Source: HyVt-560 sp964577195
GTDB lineage: Bacteria > Pseudomonadota > Gammaproteobacteria > UWMA-0217
NCBI GenBank assembly: GCA_964577195.1
Contig: CAZNYF010000118.1
Location: forward strand, 1 to 8,995
Reading direction: 5' to 3'
DNA: 8,995 nt
Part shown: positions 6,209 to 8,995 of the stretch, piece after piece
Numbering within the stretch: the first letter of the stretch is position 1
How the letters are laid out: every line of letters begins with the position of its first letter
The notes under the pieces: generated by a model
The model's database searches: none
Told to the model about the DNA's origin: nothing
The model's input: only the letters and a program-made list of their open reading frames with translations
Translations under genes and position numbers: made by a program

Positions 6209-7423
6209 ATGAGATGGTTTTTCAACTGCTTGTTTGCGGTAAGAGAGCGCCTCTGGAGCATTTTTGCAGTGTTTTTTAATTTAGCGTTTCGACCTTTCTT
6301 TTTGGCAGGTAGCCTTTTCTCTGTGGTGGCGATGGGTTTGTGGTTTGTTAATTATCCACAACCTATCTTGAAATTTTCAGGTGTTGCTCCGATGTTTTGG
6401 CACGCACATGAAATGGTGTTTGGTTACGCGCTGGCAACGATTACGGGTTTTTTGTTGACTGCTGTAATGAATTGGAGTGGTGAACGAACCGCTTCTGGTA
6501 AGCCGTTGGTCGTATTACTCCTGCTGTGGGTGGCGGCACGATTAGGGTATTTGTTGGATTTTCCCATTAGTACGATTGCTATAGCGGATCTTGGATTTAA
6601 CGTCGGACTTTTTTTGTTATTTTTTATTCCGGTTTACCGAAAGAAGTTGTGGGTGCAAATGGGGTTGGCTTCTAAGTTTTTCCTGTTGATTTTTGCGAAT
6701 GGTATTTTTTATGCCGGTGTTTTGGGTTGGTGGGATCAGGGTGAGCAGACGGCAATAATACTGGGCTTATTTTTGGTGCTGGCTATCAATTTAACGATGA
6801 TCCGACGTCTGCTTCCTTTTTTTACAGAAAAGGCTTTGAAACTGGATGAGTTTCGCTCATCAAAGCTGGTCGATGGGTTGGCTTTGGGTGGCTTTTTAGC
6901 CTTAATGCTGGTCACCGCGTTTACCACTCAAACTTGGTTGATGGCAGTCATCGCCTTCCCATTGGCGGCGGTTCATGCGCTGCGCCTCATTTGGTGGTAT
7001 CGGCCCGGAATCTGGAAGGTAACGCTCTTGTGGCCGCTACATTTATCCTATTTGTTTATGATAATTGGCATGATGATGTTCGGCTTTGCGGGACTAGGCT
7101 GGGTTTCCAGCTCTATTGCGATTCATGCGCTGGCTGCGGGGGGAATTGGCTTGCTATGTTCTTCGATGATGGCGCGTATTTCTTTGGGGCATACCAATCG
7201 CAATGTCTTCGAACCGCCAAGGGCAGTCGTTTGGGTGTTTGTTCTGCTAGCACTCACAGCCGTAGTGAGAGTATTTTTTCCGTTAGTGTTCCCCGAATAC
7301 TATTTGATCTGGATCGGGATGAGTCAGATTGGTTGGGTCGCTGCATTCTTGTTGTTAACCGTGTTGTATGTGCCCATTTTATGGCAGCCAAATTTGCCGA
7401 AATATCCTGGATTGGAGCGTTGA
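6209..7423 (+). CDS. nnrS: NnrS family heme/copper membrane protein, nitric-oxide tolerance
   Basis: This 404-residue protein is almost entirely hydrophobic spans (about 11-12). NnrS hallmarks are NLAFRPFFLAGSLF (24-37), WHAHEMVFGYA (64-74), MIRRLLPFFTEKAL (197-210) and AIHALAAGGIGLLCSSMMARISLGHTNR (304-331), with conserved histidines H65, H67, H278, H306 and H328. NnrS proteins bind heme and copper in the inner membrane. They contribute to resistance to nitric oxide, in Vibrio cholerae especially under low iron. The start is uncertain. The ATG at 6209 has only a close-set AGG upstream. An in-frame GTG at 6269 has GGAG 10 nt before it and gives the usual family N-terminus (FFNLAFRPFF). A strong AGGAG at 6179-6183 is too far from the ATG and would suit only an ATT start. 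I found no clear NsrR or FNR site in 6057-6208. A TATACA at 6104-6109 is a possible -10 without a good -35. Confidence 0.92.
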   Translation: MRWFFNCLFAVRERLWSIFAVFFNLAFRPFFLAGSLFSVVAMGLWFVNYPQPILKFSGVAPMFWHAHEMVFGYALATITGFLLTAVMNWSGERTASGKPLVVLLLLWVAARLGYLLDFPISTIAIADLGFNVGLFLLFFIPVYRKKLWVQMGLASKFFLLIFANGIFYAGVLGWWDQGEQTAIILGLFLVLAINLTMIRRLLPFFTEKALKLDEFRSSKLVDGLALGGFLALMLVTAFTTQTWLMAVIAFPLAAVHALRLIWWYRPGIWKVTLLWPLHLSYLFMIIGMMMFGFAGLGWVSSSIAIHALAAGGIGLLCSSMMARISLGHTNRNVFEPPRAVVWVFVLLALTAVVRVFFPLVFPEYYLIWIGMSQIGWVAAFLLLTVLYVPILWQPNLPKYPGLER

Positions 7424-7426
7424 GAA

Positions 7427-8872
7427 CTAATTTTCAATCGTAATGACACGAATCATATCGGTACCACCTCTACGCTGACTGTGACCGGCAGTGATGATGA
7501 GTGTATCTCCGTTTTGAGCATAGCCTGCTTCGACCACGGATTTAATCGCGAAACTGATCCTCTCATTATCTTTAATGCCGATGTCATAGAGCAATGGCTC
7601 TACACCCCAGTTCATACTCAAACGCCTCGCATATTCTTCCTTGCTGGTAATGGCGATAATGGGGCAATCGGGACGGTGTTTGGAAATTAATCGTGAGGTA
7701 AAACCGGTTTCGGTTAAGCTTACAATCGCTGCTGGTTTTAGTTTTTTTGCCATACCTGCAACGGAGTCGGCGACTGCTTCGGTCACAACATTACTGCTGT
7801 GAAAAGGAATGGTTTGCAAATACCCATATTCATCCAGACAGGCTTCTGCCGTAAGCGCCAGTTGATGCATTGTTTTAATGGATGTGACCGGATACCTACC
7901 CGCCGCAGTTTCGCCAGATAGCATAATCGCCGAGGTACCGTCTAGCACAGCATTGGCAACATCGCTTGCTTCTGCGCGGGTAGGGCGGGGATTAAATTCC
8001 ATTGACGCCAGCATTTGGGTTGCCGTAATTACAGGCTTTCCCGCCATCACGGTACTGCGGATCATTCTTTTCTGCATGCCAGGAACTTCGCCAAACGGCA
8101 GTTCTACGCCTAGATCCCCACGCGCCACCATGACACCATCCGAGGCAGCGACAATTTCATCCAAATTGGCGATACCTGCACGGTTCTCAATTTTGGCAAT
8201 GATGGGTGTATTGACGCCAAAATCTTCTAGTACCTGGCGAATGTGTTGAATATCTTCACCGCTCTGGATAAAAGATGCGGCAATATAATCAACTTGATTT
8301 TCGGCTGCGAATTGCATTTCTGCGATGAGATCATCGCGGGTTTCCGGTCCTACAGCGGTCATAGAAAGGCGTGTATTGGGTAAATTAACCCCTTTATTGT
8401 CCTTTAGAATACCGCCATGTTTGACCTTGCAGAATATGTCGTGATGATCGATTTTTTCTACACTCAATTCGATAGCACCATCGTCTAGCAATATCATATC
8501 GCCTATGGATACTTCTTTCGGTAGTTTGGCGTAAGAAACGGATACGCCGTTTTGATCGCCAGTTTTTTTATCCGTACTGAGACAAAAATCATCACCACGG
8601 GATAAATCAATGTGACTTGACTGGAGCTTTCCAGTACGTATTTCGATACCTTTTGTATCGATCATAATGGCAATATGACGATCGCATTGGGATGCTGCTT
8701 CACGCACGTGGGTTAATGTTTGCTTATGCTGCGCGTAATTACCATGAGAGAGATTGAGACGCGCAACATTCATGCCTGCCTGGATCATCTGAACCAGCGT
8801 TTTGCTGTCATCGCAAGCGGGCCCAATTGTGGCAATGATTTTGGTGTGACGAAATTTTTTTTGTTCTGGCAT
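7427..8872 (-). CDS. pyk: Pyruvate kinase
   Basis: This 481-residue cytoplasmic glycolytic enzyme converts phosphoenolpyruvate and ADP to pyruvate and ATP. Its length is that of the PykA-type bacterial enzymes. Motifs in order are TKIIATIGPA (10-19), ARLNLSHG (37-44), the signature IIAKIENRAGI (224-234) with K227 and the metal ligand E229, MVARGDLGVEL (248-258) with D253, ITATQMLASM (282-291) and MLSGETAAGRYPV (317-329). The C-terminal allosteric domain runs from about 355 to the end. The usual DTKGPEIR reads DTKGIEIR (72-79), with Ile for Pro at 76; the C-terminal GHSQRRGGTD segment is also unusual. The ATG at 8872 fits the family N-terminus, but no clear Shine-Dalgarno sequence precedes it. 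The gene converges with nnrS, the two stops being 3 nt apart. I found no terminator for either gene, so each presumably ends inside the other. Confidence 0.97.
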   Translation of the reverse strand: MPEQKKFRHTKIIATIGPACDDSKTLVQMIQAGMNVARLNLSHGNYAQHKQTLTHVREAASQCDRHIAIMIDTKGIEIRTGKLQSSHIDLSRGDDFCLSTDKKTGDQNGVSVSYAKLPKEVSIGDMILLDDGAIELSVEKIDHHDIFCKVKHGGILKDNKGVNLPNTRLSMTAVGPETRDDLIAEMQFAAENQVDYIAASFIQSGEDIQHIRQVLEDFGVNTPIIAKIENRAGIANLDEIVAASDGVMVARGDLGVELPFGEVPGMQKRMIRSTVMAGKPVITATQMLASMEFNPRPTRAEASDVANAVLDGTSAIMLSGETAAGRYPVTSIKTMHQLALTAEACLDEYGYLQTIPFHSSNVVTEAVADSVAGMAKKLKPAAIVSLTETGFTSRLISKHRPDCPIIAITSKEEYARRLSMNWGVEPLLYDIGIKDNERISFAIKSVVEAGYAQNGDTLIITAGHSQRRGGTDMIRVITIEN

Positions 8873-8995
8873 CGAGTTAAGCTGATCTGTTTAAGGGGGT
8901 TGATAATACTACGGTCTTTTTGTTCTAAGCTAAAACTTAAGCCTCGTTTGAAAAATATGTGGGCAGCATTGACCGAGATAAGTTATTCACCTGTT
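8873..8995 (-). promoter_or_regulatory. Upstream region of pyk with a weak candidate -10
   Basis: A TATTAT (8908-8903 on the minus strand) lies about 30 nt before the pyk start codon and could be its -10. No good -35 sits 16-18 bp upstream, so activator dependence or another promoter outside the window is possible. A TTGACC on the plus strand (8969-8974) might be the -35 of a divergent gene beyond the window, but its -10 would fall at or past the edge. Confidence 0.25.

Noticed and set aside
6934..7443. Plus-strand 169-codon frame overlapping NnrS
   Set aside because: It is a frame-shifted reading of the NnrS gene with no recognisable domain; the NnrS frame has all the family motifs.
1..8995. 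CRISPR arrays, insertion sequences, phage genes or toxin-antitoxin pairs
   Set aside because: No regularly spaced repeats, transposase, integrase or phage motifs were seen on either strand.

Overview
The window looks like chromosomal DNA of a gammaproteobacterium of medium GC content. The initiator tRNA is close to the E. coli one, the pyruvate kinase and NnrS are of proteobacterial type, and the most unusual genes encode a Gram-negative periplasmic/inner-membrane system. I cannot name the genus.

Positions 7-5143 (minus strand) hold a tight three-gene operon: an ExbB/TolQ-like proton channel, a small DUF2149-type protein with an ExbD-like membrane aspartate, and a 1401-residue CobN/ChlH-like metal chelatase. 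The chelatase has a signal peptide, a C-terminal membrane anchor and a histidine-rich insertion. The genes overlap by 4 nt at both junctions. This gene set corresponds to hmuU-hmuV-hmuS of the Bacteroidetes heme-uptake (hmu) loci. The best reading is an envelope machine in which proton flow through the ExbB/ExbD-like pair drives a periplasmic chelatase or dechelatase acting on a metallo-tetrapyrrole, probably heme.

Positions 5144-5979 are a long spacer without a convincing protein gene. It contains a sigma70-like promoter facing the operon, overlapped by a Fur-box-like sequence. About 150-200 nt downstream of that promoter is a hairpin followed by a T-rich tract, so the start of this transcript could be a transcription attenuator or an independent iron-regulated small RNA. 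The same spacer carries four exact copies of the palindromic octamer GCTTTAGC/GCTAAAGC in small hairpins.

Positions 5980-6097 hold an initiator tRNA-fMet gene (minus strand) with a well-formed promoter and a GC-rich discriminator. Positions 6209-7423 (plus strand) encode NnrS, a polytopic membrane protein of nitric-oxide tolerance. Positions 7427-8872 (minus strand) encode pyruvate kinase, convergent with nnrS and only 3 nt away. The last 123 nt are the upstream region of pyk.

If the Fur-box reading is right, the operon serves iron or heme acquisition. The tRNA, NnrS and pyruvate kinase genes appear to be independent neighbours.
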